DNA of 64,000 nucleotides. It comes from Comamonadaceae bacterium (GTDB lineage Bacteria; Pseudomonadota; Gammaproteobacteria; Burkholderiales; Burkholderiaceae_C). Within the stretch, counting starts at the first letter, position 1. Each line of letters opens with the position of its first letter. The DNA is taken from assembly GCA_947450645.1 (NCBI GenBank), contig CANFWH010000001.1, positions 62,001 through 126,000 of the forward strand. The letters are read 5' to 3'. A program made the position numbers and the translations under genes. Below are positions 56,809-64,000 of the stretch, in pieces. The notes beneath the pieces are model-generated. The model had not been told where the DNA came from and did no database searches. It saw nothing but the letters and a program-made list of their open reading frames with translations.

Positions 56809-57798
56809 TTACTGCGCTTCTAAGTTAATGGACTTCGCAATCGCGCGATACATCGCCGTCTCTTTGCTATAAAACGCATTCAACTGGACAAGACTCATAG
56901 GCGCCAATGTATAAAAGCCCGACGCTTCCAATTGCTTTTTCACTTCAGGATTTGCCAATGCTGCATACGCTGATTTGTGGAGAATGGCTGCCGTAGCATC
57001 TGGCACTTTTGCGCCTGTTTGAATGCCCGCCCAAATGCCGAATGTAAAGTCATGAAACCCGCGCACGCTAGTCATCAAAGGCAGCTTAGGTAAACGAGGT
57101 GAGCGTTCATTCGATGCCACAGCTATCGCTTGCACATTGCCCGACTCAACATAGCCAGGAACAGGGCCAGCGATGGGCAAGAAAGCAAAATCAATCTGCC
57201 CGCCGCCCAGCGCTTGCAACAAAGGAGCCAAGCCATTAAAAGGCACATGCAAGCCCTTTGCACCCGCGATTTGAATCATCTTCGCGCCCATGAGGTGATA
57301 GAGCGAACCAATGCCAGTTGAGCCATACGACAAGCCTTTAGGATCCGCTTTGAGTGCGGCTAAAAATTGCTCGGTCGTGGCAGCTGGAAAGTCTTTGCGA
57401 ACCGCCAGCATCAAATCGCTGCGACCTGCTACGGCCAACATACGCACGTCTTCTGGTTTGTTTTTAGCAGCGGACAGGCCTAGCGGCGTGAGGATGAGTT
57501 CTAGCGGCGAACCCGAAATTAAGGTATAGCCATCGGGCGTGGCATTAGCGGCTTTGAGCACACCCAGCGACCCTGCCACGCCGACGACGTTGTCGACAAT
57601 GATAGGTTGACCCAAATTGGTCTGCATTTCTTTAGACATCACGCGCGCCACAAAGTCCGATGCGCCGCCTGCGGGGAAGGCTACGATCATGTTGATGGGT
57701 TTATTGGGGAAGGTTTGCGCAGTTTGCGCAAAGAGCGAATGCGCTACAAGCAGCGATACGCTGGCGAGCAGCGTTTTCAGTACAGAGGTCAGTTTCAT
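56809..57798 (-). CDS. Bug/TctC-family periplasmic receptor
   Basis: A 329-residue receptor with Sec signal LLASVSLLVAHSLFA and the Bug core FPNKPINMIVAFPAGGASDFV. First gene of the set with the alkylsulfatase (54 nt downstream), GMC, ferredoxin and P450. A ligand related to alkyl sulfates or their breakdown products is possible but unproven; no TctAB permease is adjacent. Confidence 0.87.
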   Translation of the reverse strand: MKLTSVLKTLLASVSLLVAHSLFAQTAQTFPNKPINMIVAFPAGGASDFVARVMSKEMQTNLGQPIIVDNVVGVAGSLGVLKAANATPDGYTLISGSPLELILTPLGLSAAKNKPEDVRMLAVAGRSDLMLAVRKDFPAATTEQFLAALKADPKGLSYGSTGIGSLYHLMGAKMIQIAGAKGLHVPFNGLAPLLQALGGGQIDFAFLPIAGPVPGYVESGNVQAIAVASNERSPRLPKLPLMTSVRGFHDFTFGIWAGIQTGAKVPDATAAILHKSAYAALANPEVKKQLEASGFYTLAPMSLVQLNAFYSKETAMYRAIAKSINLEAQ

Positions 57799-57845
57799 GG
57801 TTAGTCCTAAGTTAAAAAATAAAAACGAAAATTAAATGGATGCAA

Positions 57846-59096
57846 TTAAGTAAAAGCGAAATCGACTTCGGGTTTTTGTCCGCTCACAATGCGCGCAATA
57901 CTTTTACCCGAGCCACAAGAATGCGTCCAACCGAGCGTGCCGTGGCCTGTGTTCAAAAACAAGTTGCTGATTTTGCTGCGCCCAATGATGGGCACATTGC
58001 TCGGCGTGGCAGGGCGTAGTCCCGTCCAAAACTGCGCTTGCGAAGCATCGCCTGCGCCTGGGAAAAGCTCTTCGGTGCGCCGCACAATCGCCTCGCAACG
58101 CACGCGGTTCAAGTCGCGGTCATAACCATTGAATTCAGCCGTTCCCGCAATGCGAAGACGATCACCCAAACGCGAAAACACCAGCTTGAATTCATCATCG
58201 GTCAGCGAGACTTGATGCGCGTAAGTTGGGTCTTTTACGGGCATGGTGACCGAGTAGCCCTTGGCAGGATAAATGGGCAAATCGATCCCGACCTGTTTGG
58301 CGTAAATGGGACTCAGGCTTCCCATCGCTAGTACATACGCATCACCGCGAATGCGCTGGAATCGACCTTCGCTATCCGTGGCTTCCACATGATCAATCAT
58401 GCCCCCCTCGGTTCGCAAAGCGGTGATGGTGTGGCTCATCAAAAACTCAACGCCCATTTTTTTGCATTGCTCGACCAAGCCTCTTGCAAATTGATTCGCA
58501 TCACCCGATTCGTCTTCTGCTGTGTATGTCGCTCCCGCTAACTGCGGCCGAATGTGCGCAAGCGCTGGCTCTAAGCGCACCGCTTCGTCAGCGCTAATCA
58601 CGCGGCGGTCACAGCCCAGCTCACGCATTTGTGCAGCAGGCGCTTCGGCTGCGTCAAATTCTTTTTGATTCGTGTAGAAATGCAAAATGCCTTGCGTGCG
58701 CTCGTCGTACTGCAGGCCGATGCTAGAGCGCAAGGCTTGCAGCGTATCGCGGCTGTAAGTGCCAAGCCGCACAATTTGCTCGATGTTGTACTTGGTTCTA
58801 GCGGGCGTACATTCGCGCAAAAACTGTAGTCCCCATAGCCACTGGCGCATATCGGCACGCAATCTAAAAAGTAATGGCGCATCTTCTTTGCCCATCCACT
58901 TCAAAACCTTGAGCGGTGCGCTGGGATTAGCCCAAGGCTCGGCATGACTGACTGAAATTTGCCCGCCATTGGCGAAGCTAGTTTCCGCTGCTGGCGTGGC
59001 TTGGCGGTCGATCACGACCACATCGTGACCCTGCTCGCGCAAAAAATAGGCGGATGTAACGCCGAGTAGGCCTGCGCCTAAAACAATGACTTTCAT
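57846..59096 (-). CDS. FAD-dependent D-amino acid dehydrogenase (DadA-like)
   Basis: A 416-residue flavoprotein: VIVLGAGLLGVTSAYFL FAD motif, GGQISVSHAEPWANP, and the C-terminal WTGLRPATPSNVPIIG with GHGTLGWTHSCGSGK. These match the DadA small subunit, which oxidises D-amino acids (and relatives that act on glycine or its derivatives) to keto acids. It lies behind a tandem glycine riboswitch. GGAG is 7 nt before the ATG. The Bug gene follows after 47 nt. Confidence 0.92.
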   Translation of the reverse strand: MKVIVLGAGLLGVTSAYFLREQGHDVVVIDRQATPAAETSFANGGQISVSHAEPWANPSAPLKVLKWMGKEDAPLLFRLRADMRQWLWGLQFLRECTPARTKYNIEQIVRLGTYSRDTLQALRSSIGLQYDERTQGILHFYTNQKEFDAAEAPAAQMRELGCDRRVISADEAVRLEPALAHIRPQLAGATYTAEDESGDANQFARGLVEQCKKMGVEFLMSHTITALRTEGGMIDHVEATDSEGRFQRIRGDAYVLAMGSLSPIYAKQVGIDLPIYPAKGYSVTMPVKDPTYAHQVSLTDDEFKLVFSRLGDRLRIAGTAEFNGYDRDLNRVRCEAIVRRTEELFPGAGDASQAQFWTGLRPATPSNVPIIGRSKISNLFLNTGHGTLGWTHSCGSGKSIARIVSGQKPEVDFAFT

Positions 59097-59109
59097 AGAG
59101 ATACTCCAG

Positions 59110-59227
59110 CACTAAAGCTTTGGAGCCGCTCTCACTGTCCTTGGTACCTGAGAGATTCAGCGCTTGAAGTATTCAAAACGCTTTGCTCCTTCGGTGCGTG
59201 ATGGTTATCACGACTCTCCAGTCGGCA
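59110..59227 (-). ncRNA. glycine riboswitch, second aptamer (proximal to dadA)
   Basis: On the minus strand: GCCGACTGGAGAGTC, then CACCGAAGGAGCAAAG (59181-59196), a hairpin around GAATACTTC, then AATCTCTCAGGTACC and AAGGACAG (59135-59157). These are the conserved parts of a glycine aptamer in the right order. The 3-prime side runs into CTCCA (59121-59125), which can pair with TGGAG (59104-59108) holding the dadA ribosome site, a possible translation switch. Confidence 0.9.
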
Positions 59228-59233
59228 TATAAA

Positions 59234-59330
59234 AATGTAGCAGTACATGAACCTGAGCGTGTATGAGAGGTTGCGCCTTCGGTGACAACCTGTTCAATAA
59301 TGAACTGGCTGTGCTCTCCTGCAAGTTGGC
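59234..59330 (-). ncRNA. glycine riboswitch, first aptamer (distal)
   Basis: On the minus strand: GGAGAGCACAG (59309-59319), a hairpin from CAGTTCATTATTGAAC, then CACCGAAGGCGCAACC (59269-59284), CTCTCATACACGCTCAGG and GTACTG (59241-59269). The GCCGAAGG-GCAA and CTCAGG elements match a glycine aptamer, though less cleanly than the proximal one. Tandem aptamers separated by a short linker (here about ten bases) are the normal glycine riboswitch layout. Confidence 0.8.
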
Positions 59331-59376
59331 GATCTTAACCGCCGCAAAAGCTCACACTGCACTATCTTGCAACAAG

Positions 59377-60501
59377 TTAAACCTCCACTGACTCGCGCGT
59401 CCACGCCCTTGCCTGCTCCGACAAACTCACGCCAAGCCCCAACCGAGTGGGCACGATCATGCGGCCACCCTTGACTTCTAGGCGTTCATTGAACAGCGGC
59501 TCTAACCACTCGAAGTGTTCGACCCACGGTTCGGTGGGGTACGCGGCGGCTAAGTGAATATGCAGCTCCATCGCAAAGTGCGGCGCCAACATCACGCCAG
59601 CATGCTCGGCCTGCGCCGCCACTTTGAGATACGGCGTGATTCCGCCCACACGCGGCGCGTCGGGCATCAAGTAGTCGCACGATTTGTGACGAATCAAATC
59701 GAAGTGCTCGCGCGCGCTTGTCAGCATTTCGCCTGTGGCAATCGGCGTGTCAAATTGCGCGGCAAGTGCGGCGTGACCTTCATAGTCATACGCATCGAGC
59801 GGCTCTTCAATCCAAATCAGGTTAAACGGCTCAAAGGCACGGCACATGCGCTGCGCCGTGGGTCTATCCCACTGCTGATTAGCGTCCACCATAATGGGCA
59901 CGTGGTCACCTAAGTGCTTACGCACCGCCGTCACGCGCTCAATATCTTTAGCGCAATCGGGCTGACCCACTTTTAATTTAATCCCGCCAATGCCGCGCTC
60001 AATCGACGCAGCTGCGTTCACCATAAGCTGATCAATAGGGGTGTGCAAAAATCCGCCCGAGGTGTTGTAGCAAGCCACCGAATCACGGTAGCTGCCCAGC
60101 AATTTAGCCAGCGATAGATTGGCACGCTTGGCCTTTAAGTCCCACAGCGCCACATCAAACGCACCAATCGCTTGCGTGGATATGCCACTACGCCCCACAG
60201 ACGCACCCGCCCAGCACAGCTTGTCCCACAGCTTGGCGATGTCGCTCGAGTTCTCTCCAATCAGCGTCGGTGCGATTTCGCGTGCGTGGGCAAATTGCCC
60301 AGGTCCGCCTGCACGTTTGGAATAGCTAAAGCCAAGCCCCTCAAGACCTTGCGCCGTTTTGATTTCCACAAACAGCATCGCGATTTCCGTCATGGGTTTT
60401 TGTCTGCCAGTCAGCACCTTGGCGTCGCTAATCGGATTGGCCAGCGGCAAATAGCAGGAGGAAATTTTTAAAGATTGAATGATGTCGAGATTGGCGTTCA
60501 T
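59377..60501 (-). CDS. L-talarate/galactarate dehydratase (enolase superfamily)
   Basis: A 374-residue mandelate-racemase subgroup enzyme. GGFLHTP loop, KLKVG (Lys-x-Lys bases), metal ligands in [15 protein letters not shown] and ATGEM, and the general base His in PHFAME. These match L-talarate/galactarate dehydratase. It makes 5-keto-4-deoxyglucarate from galactarate or talarate. The start overlaps the garD stop (ATGA). Confidence 0.88.
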   Translation of the reverse strand: MNANLDIIQSLKISSCYLPLANPISDAKVLTGRQKPMTEIAMLFVEIKTAQGLEGLGFSYSKRAGGPGQFAHAREIAPTLIGENSSDIAKLWDKLCWAGASVGRSGISTQAIGAFDVALWDLKAKRANLSLAKLLGSYRDSVACYNTSGGFLHTPIDQLMVNAAASIERGIGGIKLKVGQPDCAKDIERVTAVRKHLGDHVPIMVDANQQWDRPTAQRMCRAFEPFNLIWIEEPLDAYDYEGHAALAAQFDTPIATGEMLTSAREHFDLIRHKSCDYLMPDAPRVGGITPYLKVAAQAEHAGVMLAPHFAMELHIHLAAAYPTEPWVEHFEWLEPLFNERLEVKGGRMIVPTRLGLGVSLSEQARAWTRESVEV

Positions 60502-62078
60502 GTCACGGGGGCAGGGTTAAAAAGAGTTAAAGAGTTATGCAGCTTCCACTGCTCGGCCCAAGTTTTTTTGCGGCCACTGGCCACATCCAGCATGAGATGA
60601 AACATCTCCCAGCCCACGTCCGCTATCACCTTGCTACCGTCCGCTATCGTGCCTGCGTTGATATCCATCAAGTCATGCCAGCGGGTCGCAAGCTCGGTTC
60701 GTGTTGCGACTTTAATCACGGGAACGGCGGCGAGGCCATACGGCGTACCGCGTCCCGTGGTGAAGACGTGCAGATTCATTCCTGCCGCCAATTGCAGCGT
60801 GCCGCAAATGAAATCGGATGCAGGAGTGGCGCAGTACGTCAGCCCCTTCGTCTTCAATTTTTCCCCAGGCGAGAGCACGCCAGATATGGCCTGCGACCCC
60901 GATTTCACAATCGAACCCATCGCTTTTTCAACGATGTTGGAAAGACCACCTGCTTTGTTGCCAGGCGTGGTGTTGGCGCTTCTGTCCACGCTACCGCGCT
61001 TCAAGTACGCGTCGTACCACGCCATCTCGCGAATCAACGCCTCGGCGACCTCTAACGTTGCGGCACGCGAAGTCAACTGCGCAATGCCATCACGCACTTC
61101 CGTGGTCTCAGAGAACATCACACTTGCGCCCGCCCGCACTAAGAGGTCGGTGCAAAAACCAACGGCAGGATTCGCCGTCACGCCACTAAACGCATCGCTA
61201 CCACCGCACTGCACACCAACGACTAATTCGGACGCGGGCACGGTTTCGCGGCGGCGTGCATTCAGACGCTCCAAATGTACCTTCGCCGTCGCCATGATGG
61301 AATCGACCATGGACATAAACCCCACATGCGCATCGTCTTGCAAGCAGACATTATCGAAGCCTAAATCTGTTCCAGCAGTCACCGCCTTTGACCGTTCATC
61401 GCTAATGGGAATCGAGCCAGGAGGCAATAACCGCGCGGGTTGTAGCTTTTCGCAGCCAAGGCTCACCACCATCACTTCGCCGCCAAAATTAGGATTGGTA
61501 CTGATGTTGCGCAGCGTGCGAATCGGGATCTCTGCGCCGGGCGCATCAATCGCTACGCCGCAGCCATAGCCATGCTCCAGTGCCACCACATCGTCCACAT
61601 TGGGATAGCGCGGCAAGAGCTCAAACTTGATACGCTGCACCGCAAAGTCGGTCACACCCGCCACGCACTGCACCGTTTGCGTAATCGCCAAAATGTTGCG
61701 CGTACCGACTGAACCATCCGCGTTGCGGTAGCCCTCAAAGGTATAGCCAGTAAGGGCTTCCGAAGGTTTTGGTTTGACTGTCGCCATCGGCAAATCCACC
61801 AATTCGCGAGCGCCTGGCATTTGCAGCAAACGCTCGTGAACCCACGATCCAGCAGAAATATCTTTAGCAGCAAAGCCAATCGGGATGCCATAGCGCAACA
61901 CAGGCGTACCCTCGGCCAAATCGGTCAGCGCCACTTTGTGACCTTGCGGCACTTTGTCTTTGAGCACAAGACCTGCCGCATGTGCATCCACCAGTACCGT
62001 GCCCACGGGCAAGCCGCCGTCGTTTGCGACAATAGCCACGTTGTCCGTTTCATGCATCACAATCGTGAGCGGATTCAT
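60498..62078 (-). CDS. garD: galactarate dehydratase (GarD, UxaA family)
   Basis: About 526 residues from the ATG with GGAGA 6 nt upstream; the frame extends to 62126 but without family sequence. SAF domain at the N-terminus (about 10-80, VATDLAEG-like loop as in AltD/GarD), then [28 protein letters not shown] and [17 protein letters not shown] (Cys Fe ligands). It dehydrates galactarate to 5-keto-4-deoxyglucarate. Coupled to the unrelated enolase-type dehydratase downstream. Confidence 0.9.
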   Translation of the reverse strand: MNPLTIVMHETDNVAIVANDGGLPVGTVLVDAHAAGLVLKDKVPQGHKVALTDLAEGTPVLRYGIPIGFAAKDISAGSWVHERLLQMPGARELVDLPMATVKPKPSEALTGYTFEGYRNADGSVGTRNILAITQTVQCVAGVTDFAVQRIKFELLPRYPNVDDVVALEHGYGCGVAIDAPGAEIPIRTLRNISTNPNFGGEVMVVSLGCEKLQPARLLPPGSIPISDERSKAVTAGTDLGFDNVCLQDDAHVGFMSMVDSIMATAKVHLERLNARRRETVPASELVVGVQCGGSDAFSGVTANPAVGFCTDLLVRAGASVMFSETTEVRDGIAQLTSRAATLEVAEALIREMAWYDAYLKRGSVDRSANTTPGNKAGGLSNIVEKAMGSIVKSGSQAISGVLSPGEKLKTKGLTYCATPASDFICGTLQLAAGMNLHVFTTGRGTPYGLAAVPVIKVATRTELATRWHDLMDINAGTIADGSKVIADVGWEMFHLMLDVASGRKKTWAEQWKLHNSLTLFNPAPVT

Positions 62079-62128
62079 AGAGTTCTCCAAAGCATGTCTC
62101 AAATTGATTTTTAACGAGTTTAGCATTT

Positions 62129-62144
62129 ATGATAGCGCTACCAT
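62129..62144. promoter_or_regulatory. LacI-type operator between garD and its regulator
   Basis: ATGATAGCGCTACCAT, identical to the site before udh. It is in the 78-bp divergent region between garD (start 62078) and the lacI-type gene (start 62157), so one site can repress both promoters. Confidence 0.87.
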
Positions 62145-62156
62145 TTTTGAACAACC

Positions 62157-63194
62157 ATGTCCACAAACATCCCTGTTCCAGCCGCTAAAAAATCACGCCG
62201 AAGCTCTGGCGCGATCACCTTGCAAGACGTGGCAAAGTTGGCGGGCGTTGCGCCCATCACCGCGTCCCGCGCCATCAATAAGCCTGATAGTGTGTCAGTC
62301 GAAGTTTTAAAAAAAGTACAGGCCGCCGTAGAACGTACGGGCTATGTGCCCAATCGAATGGCAGGAAGCCTTGCATCGAATCGCTCACGCGTGATCGCCG
62401 CTATTGTGCCCAGCACCGTGATATCGGTCTTTATGCAAACCGTGGAGGCCATGAACAACGCTTTATTTGACGCAGGTTACCAGCTCATGATTGGTCAGTC
62501 CAACTACTCTGAGAAGCGTGAAGAAGCGCTATTAGAAGCCGTTGTAGGTCGCCGCCCCGATGGTATTTTTTTAGCTGGCGTGCTGCGCCCAGGCAAGGCC
62601 AGAACGCGGCTCGTTGCAGCGGGTATCCCTGTGGTGGAGTCATGGGATCTCACACAAACGCCCGTCGATATGCTGATTGGTTTTTCGCACCTAGAAATTG
62701 GCCGCGCCGTTGCCAAACACATGATGGATAAAGGCCGCAAGCGCTTTGCCCTTGTCACGGCGGGCGACGAACGCGCCGACCGCAGAAGCACCGCTTTCAA
62801 ACAAGCCATTCACGCTGCTGGACTGGGGGAGGTTTTTACCGTCAATGTGGGCGAGTCACGCACCTTGAAGAGCGGACGGGATGCGCTCATCAAAATATTG
62901 GCCAAAGCCCCCAAAACGGATGCGATCTTTTGTAGCTCCGACTTGCTAGCTATGGGCGTGCTCACCGAGGCTCTCAAACGCGGCATCAAAGTACCCAAAG
63001 CCTTAGCCGTTATGGGTTTTGGCGATGTATCGTTTGGCGCAGATATAGAGCCTGCGCTGTCCACTGTGCGCATTAACGGCTCCGACATTGGCGCAATGGC
63101 TGCAAAGTATTTGATGGACAGGGCCGAAGGTAAAGCAGTCAATCAGCCGATTGTGGATGTCGGGTTTTCGATAGTCGAGCGCGGAAGTAGTTAA
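62157..63194 (+). CDS. LacI/GalR-family regulator of the aldarate genes
   Basis: A 345-residue regulator. Helix-turn-helix LQDVAKLAGVAPITASRAIN (about 22-41), hinge VPNRMAGSLASNRS, effector domain ending with GFGDVSFGADIEPALSTVRI. Surrounded by aldarate enzymes; identical operators before udh (21 kb away), garD and kdgD make it the likely regulator. The effector is probably a uronate, an aldarate or the keto-deoxy acid. Confidence 0.93.
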   Translation: MSTNIPVPAAKKSRRSSGAITLQDVAKLAGVAPITASRAINKPDSVSVEVLKKVQAAVERTGYVPNRMAGSLASNRSRVIAAIVPSTVISVFMQTVEAMNNALFDAGYQLMIGQSNYSEKREEALLEAVVGRRPDGIFLAGVLRPGKARTRLVAAGIPVVESWDLTQTPVDMLIGFSHLEIGRAVAKHMMDKGRKRFALVTAGDERADRRSTAFKQAIHAAGLGEVFTVNVGESRTLKSGRDALIKILAKAPKTDAIFCSSDLLAMGVLTEALKRGIKVPKALAVMGFGDVSFGADIEPALSTVRINGSDIGAMAAKYLMDRAEGKAVNQPIVDVGFSIVERGSS

Positions 63195-63234
63195 CGCCAA
63201 GCACATGCCATTTGGCGCTACAATTCAGCAACAT

Positions 63235-63250
63235 ATGGTAGCGCTACCAT
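63235..63250. promoter_or_regulatory. perfect LacI-type operator upstream of kdgD
   Basis: ATGGTAGCGCTACCAT is a perfect 16-bp palindrome (18 bp with the flanking T and A), 34 nt before the kdgD start. It is one base different from the two copies at 40761 and 62129. Confidence 0.9.
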
Positions 63251-63284
63251 AACTTATTCATACCTTGCTCAAGAAAGACCCCCC

Positions 63285-64000
63285 ATGAACCCACAAGAAC
63301 TTAAAACCATCATGTCCAGCGGCTTGCTGTCATTTCCTTTGACAGACTTCCACGCTAATGGGGACTTCAACGCCAAGGGTTATGCCGACCGTTTGGATTG
63401 GTTGGCTCCTTACGGCGCATCGGCGCTGTTTGCTGCGGGCGGTACGGGCGAGTTTTTCTCGTTGATGGGCGACGAGTATTCGCAAATCATCAAAGTCGCG
63501 GTGGACACTTGCCGAGGCAAAGTTCCCATCATTGCAGGCGCGGGCGGCTCGACACGCTTTGCGATTCAATGTGCCCAAGAAGCAGAGCGTCTTGGTGCGC
63601 ATGGCATTTTATTACTCCCGCATTACCTAACCGAAGCAGGACAAGAAGGTTTGATTGAGCACGTCGCGCAAGTTTGCGAAAGCGTGAAATTTGGCGTGAT
63701 TGTTTACAACCGCAACGTGTGCAAACTCACGCCTAAATCACTGCAAATCTTGGCAGATCGTTGCCCTAACCTCATTGGCTTTAAAGACGGCGTGGGCGAC
63801 ATCGAGACCATGTCTTCCATCTATATGGCGATGGGCGACCGCTTTGCTTACCTTGGCGGCTTGCCAACGGCTGAGGTGTATGCAGCCGCTTACAAGGCAC
63901 TGGGCACGCCCGTGTACTCTAGCGCCGTGTTTAACTTCATCCCTAAAACGGCGATGGATTTTTACCATGCGGTTGCCAAGGACGATATGGCGACGCAGCA
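63285..64000 (+). CDS. kdgD: 5-dehydro-4-deoxyglucarate dehydratase, N-terminal part (cut by window end)
   Basis: An open frame from ATG 63285 running off the end; 238 residues visible out of about 300. The DapA-type TIM barrel has [25 protein letters not shown], the reactive Tyr in IVYNRNVC and the Schiff-base Lys in IGFKDGVGD. Converts 5-keto-4-deoxyglucarate to 2,5-dioxopentanoate with loss of CO2 and water. It is the step after both galactarate dehydratases. Confidence 0.94.
   Translation, partial: MNPQELKTIMSSGLLSFPLTDFHANGDFNAKGYADRLDWLAPYGASALFAAGGTGEFFSLMGDEYSQIIKVAVDTCRGKVPIIAGAGGSTRFAIQCAQEAERLGAHGILLLPHYLTEAGQEGLIEHVAQVCESVKFGVIVYNRNVCKLTPKSLQILADRCPNLIGFKDGVGDIETMSSIYMAMGDRFAYLGGLPTAEVYAAAYKALGTPVYSSAVFNFIPKTAMDFYHAVAKDDMATQ

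Noticed and set aside
60987-60998. Ops-like sequence on the minus strand inside garD
   Set aside because: Mismatch in the first base, in the middle of a catabolic gene with no leader context; treated as chance.
60631-61569. 312-residue plus-strand frame opposite garD
   Set aside because: Antisense shadow with skewed Ser/Thr/Pro content; garD on the other strand carries all conserved motifs.

Overview
The window looks like a chromosomal piece of a Burkholderiales (Betaproteobacteria) genome. The evidence is the ptsN-hprK-fur-bamE-dapB neighbourhood, four Bug/TctC-type periplasmic receptors, a CcsB-type cytochrome c maturation protein, and the style of the aldarate and CYP153 genes. The exact genus cannot be told from the sequence alone. 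No rRNA, tRNA, CRISPR array or intact mobile element was seen.

1-33.7 kb is one long, nearly gap-free, plus-strand surface polysaccharide (O-antigen-type) operon. It opens inside a truncated ops (RfaH/NusG-paralogue) element and an EPS-type MarR regulator, followed by GDP-mannose dehydratase and GDP-fucose synthase. A second, complete ops element (2492-2503) and a decayed copy of the same MarR gene follow at 2.5 kb, so two operon leaders appear to have been joined. From 2.77 to 19.2 kb lies a module for an unusual nucleotide sugar, probably heptose-derived. It holds a GmhA-like isomerase, three SDR enzymes, a split two-subunit transketolase, a HAD phosphatase, a kinase, a zinc dehydrogenase, one simple methyltransferase and two C-methyltransferase-like proteins, a WbuC cupin, acyltransferases, a HldE-like protein with swapped domain order, and an HddC-like nucleotidyltransferase. 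From 19.2 to 33.7 kb come a Wzx flippase, an unidentified probable glycosyltransferase, a Wzy-like polymerase, three glycosyltransferases, a short Wzz, a UDP-L-FucNAc block (FnlB/A/C-like) and the initiation set (4-reductase, PglC/WcaJ-type transferase, WbpM-like 4,6-dehydratase). The operon ends in a 15-bp-armed palindrome spanning its last stop codon, followed by an hns-family gene.

34.1-40.7 kb is housekeeping: ptsN, hprK, fur (convergent, overlapping hprK), bamE, dapB, a cca gene with an apparently non-canonical ATA start and no recognisable HD motif, hemE and ccsB.

40.8-47.2 kb and 57.8-64 kb are sugar-acid catabolism: uronate dehydrogenase, a TRAP transporter, an orphan Bug receptor, an IlvD/Edd sugar-acid dehydratase, two unrelated galactarate dehydratases in one operon, a LacI regulator, and the start of 5-dehydro-4-deoxyglucarate dehydratase (cut by the window end). 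Three near-identical palindromic operators, ATGRTAGCGCTACCAT, mark udh, the garD/lacI divergent region and kdgD, which suggests one regulon.

47.2-51.6 kb holds a PhyH-Bug-VOC-Bug operon divergent from a second LacI regulator, with a perfect 20-bp palindrome between them. 51.6-57.8 kb is a tight minus-strand operon of Bug receptor, cytoplasmic SdsA1-type alkylsulfatase, GMC alcohol dehydrogenase, 2Fe-2S ferredoxin and CYP153-type P450. This suggests use of alkyl sulfates or medium-chain alkyl compounds. Upstream of it, a DadA-like amino acid dehydrogenase sits behind a tandem glycine riboswitch.
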